Assembly (NCBI GenBank): GCA_003663345.1
Contig: QMZU01000009.1
Location: 1 to 13,586, forward strand
DNA length: 13,586 nt
Direction: 5' to 3'
Source: Candidatus Aenigmatarchaeota archaeon
Lineage (GTDB): Archaea; Aenigmatarchaeota; Aenigmatarchaeia; PWEA01; B50-G16
The translations under genes and the position numbers were made by a program. Shown here piece after piece: positions 12,810 through 13,586 of the stretch. The first letter of the stretch is position 1. Each line of letters opens with the position of its first letter. The notes under the pieces were generated by a model, which saw only the letters and a list, made by a program, of their open reading frames with translations, was not told where the DNA came from and searched no databases.

Positions 12810-13586
12810 ATCTCACACCCTGCTGACTGTAGGTTTCTATCTCCTGAATCTCAACCCTTCTCTTACCCTTACCTCTTATGCTCTTCCTCATCATCACGAG
12901 CCTCTTCTTCGGTCCTGGAACAGAACCTCTCAATAATACGTACTTGCTCCTCACAAGTCCGTACCTTATGAAACCGCCCTTGGGGTTCACCTCATCAGGA
13001 TTATCCCCTATCTTGACTATGTATTTGTTGTACTCGGTCCTCCGGTGGTATCCCATCTGCCCTGGCTGCGGAACCGTGTAGAGAACTCTGGCAACACCCC
13101 TCGGACCCATGATACCTATCTGCCTGTGGTGCTGCTCGTCTTTCCTTCCCCTTATCTTTACACCGTACCTCTTCACAACACCCTGGAAGCCCTTACCCTT
13201 CGTGACCGCTATAACATCCACATATTCTCCCTCCTCGAAGACCTCTGAAATGTCCAGGTTCTTTCCGAGCTTCTCTTTGACATAATTCATCTTCTCTTCA
13301 AAAGTTCCGCCCAGACCAACCTCGAAGACATCAGGCTTTTTCTTGCTCAAACCTGCGGAGAAGGGTTGTGTTGCCACGATCAACCTCACATCATCCGCTC
13401 CCTCAAACTCATCTATTTTCCTTTTTGAGGTGTTGAGCACCTCCTTGAAGTTCTTTGGAATATTATCAGAATAAACCTCTCCAATCGCTTCCATCCTTTC
13501 CTCTATTTCTCTGTAGAACCTTGCCCCAGCAACAAACAGAGGCGGAACCTCTATAACTGTTACCGATTTGGACATCACCTCTCCAT
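12802..13586 (-). CDS. rpl3: Large-subunit ribosomal protein uL3, 5' end cut by window edge
   Basis: At least 258 residues; archaeal uL3 is about 330-340, and the first part normally precedes the VTVIEVPPL seen here at the left end of the visible protein. The frame is open to the window edge with no stop, so the real start lies beyond 13586. ATG 13575 follows GGAGAGGTG and looks like a start, but would remove the conserved N-terminal extension. Family parts seen: AVTKGKGFQGVVKRYGVKIR, then HHRQIGIMGPRGVARVLYTV and GQMGYHRRTEYNKYIVKIG, and the closing KKRLVMMRKSIRGKGKRRVE. In most archaeal and eukaryotic uL3 the motif after GP is W-(N/H)-P; here it is R-G-V. Identity is certain. Confidence 0.95.
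   Translation of the reverse strand, partial: GEVMSKSVTVIEVPPLFVAGARFYREIEERMEAIGEVYSDNIPKNFKEVLNTSKRKIDEFEGADDVRLIVATQPFSAGLSKKKPDVFEVGLGGTFEEKMNYVKEKLGKNLDISEVFEEGEYVDVIAVTKGKGFQGVVKRYGVKIRGRKDEQHHRQIGIMGPRGVARVLYTVPQPGQMGYHRRTEYNKYIVKIGDNPDEVNPKGGFIRYGLVRSKYVLLRGSVPGPKKRLVMMRKSIRGKGKRRVEIQEIETYSQQGVRYG

Noticed and set aside
12802..13575. Complete L3 starting at ATG 13575
   Set aside because: A GGAGAGGTG element precedes the ATG, but the frame is open to the window edge and the conserved first 70-80 residues of uL3 would be lost; the gene is more likely cut by the window.
1..13586. Internal promoters, terminators, tRNA genes, CRISPR arrays or insertion sequences
   Set aside because: Gaps between genes are under 10 bases, I saw no TATA-like element in a free position, no T-rich terminator between genes, and no repeats at DNA level.

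Overview
The window is a stretch of one archaeal chromosome that codes almost entirely on the minus strand. It is the S10-spc type ribosomal protein cluster read from right to left. Eukaryote/archaea-specific proteins (S4e, L19e, L32e), RNase P protein p29, translation factor aIF1, an archaeal SecY and an EMC3/DUF106-type insertase make the domain Archaea secure. The lineage cannot be fixed from sequence alone. The extreme compaction and odd C-terminal tails would fit a DPANN or deep euryarchaeal genome, but that is a guess.

Layout in transcription order (high to low coordinates): L3 (5' end outside the window), L4, L23, L2, S19, L22, S3, L29, aIF1, RNase P p29, S17, L14, L24, S4e, L5, S14, S8, L6, L32e, a 52-residue zinc-ribbon protein I do not recognise, L19e, L18, S5, L30, L15, SecY, and a DUF106 membrane insertase that runs off the left edge. 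Genes overlap or are separated by fewer than 10 bases, so there is no room for internal promoters or terminators and no gene-free stretch over 300 bases. The operon promoter lies beyond the right edge. Most start sites sit just downstream of a GGTG or GGTGA element that overlaps the previous gene's stop codon, which points to translational coupling. No convincing plus-strand gene was seen.

The genes supply the core of both ribosomal subunits, tRNA 5' processing, start-codon selection and the membrane exit for nascent chains. The departures from the standard operon are the interesting part. aIF1 appears to start at AUU behind a near-perfect Shine-Dalgarno. L24 carries a C-terminal C2H2 zinc finger. 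S3 and L32e end in the same roughly 49-residue module. An unlisted zinc-ribbon gene sits between L32e and L19e. At the L5/S14 junction one base both removes the L5 stop and puts a TAG at S14 codon 2. S3 reads on in another frame through the start of L29 and so gains an acidic tail.
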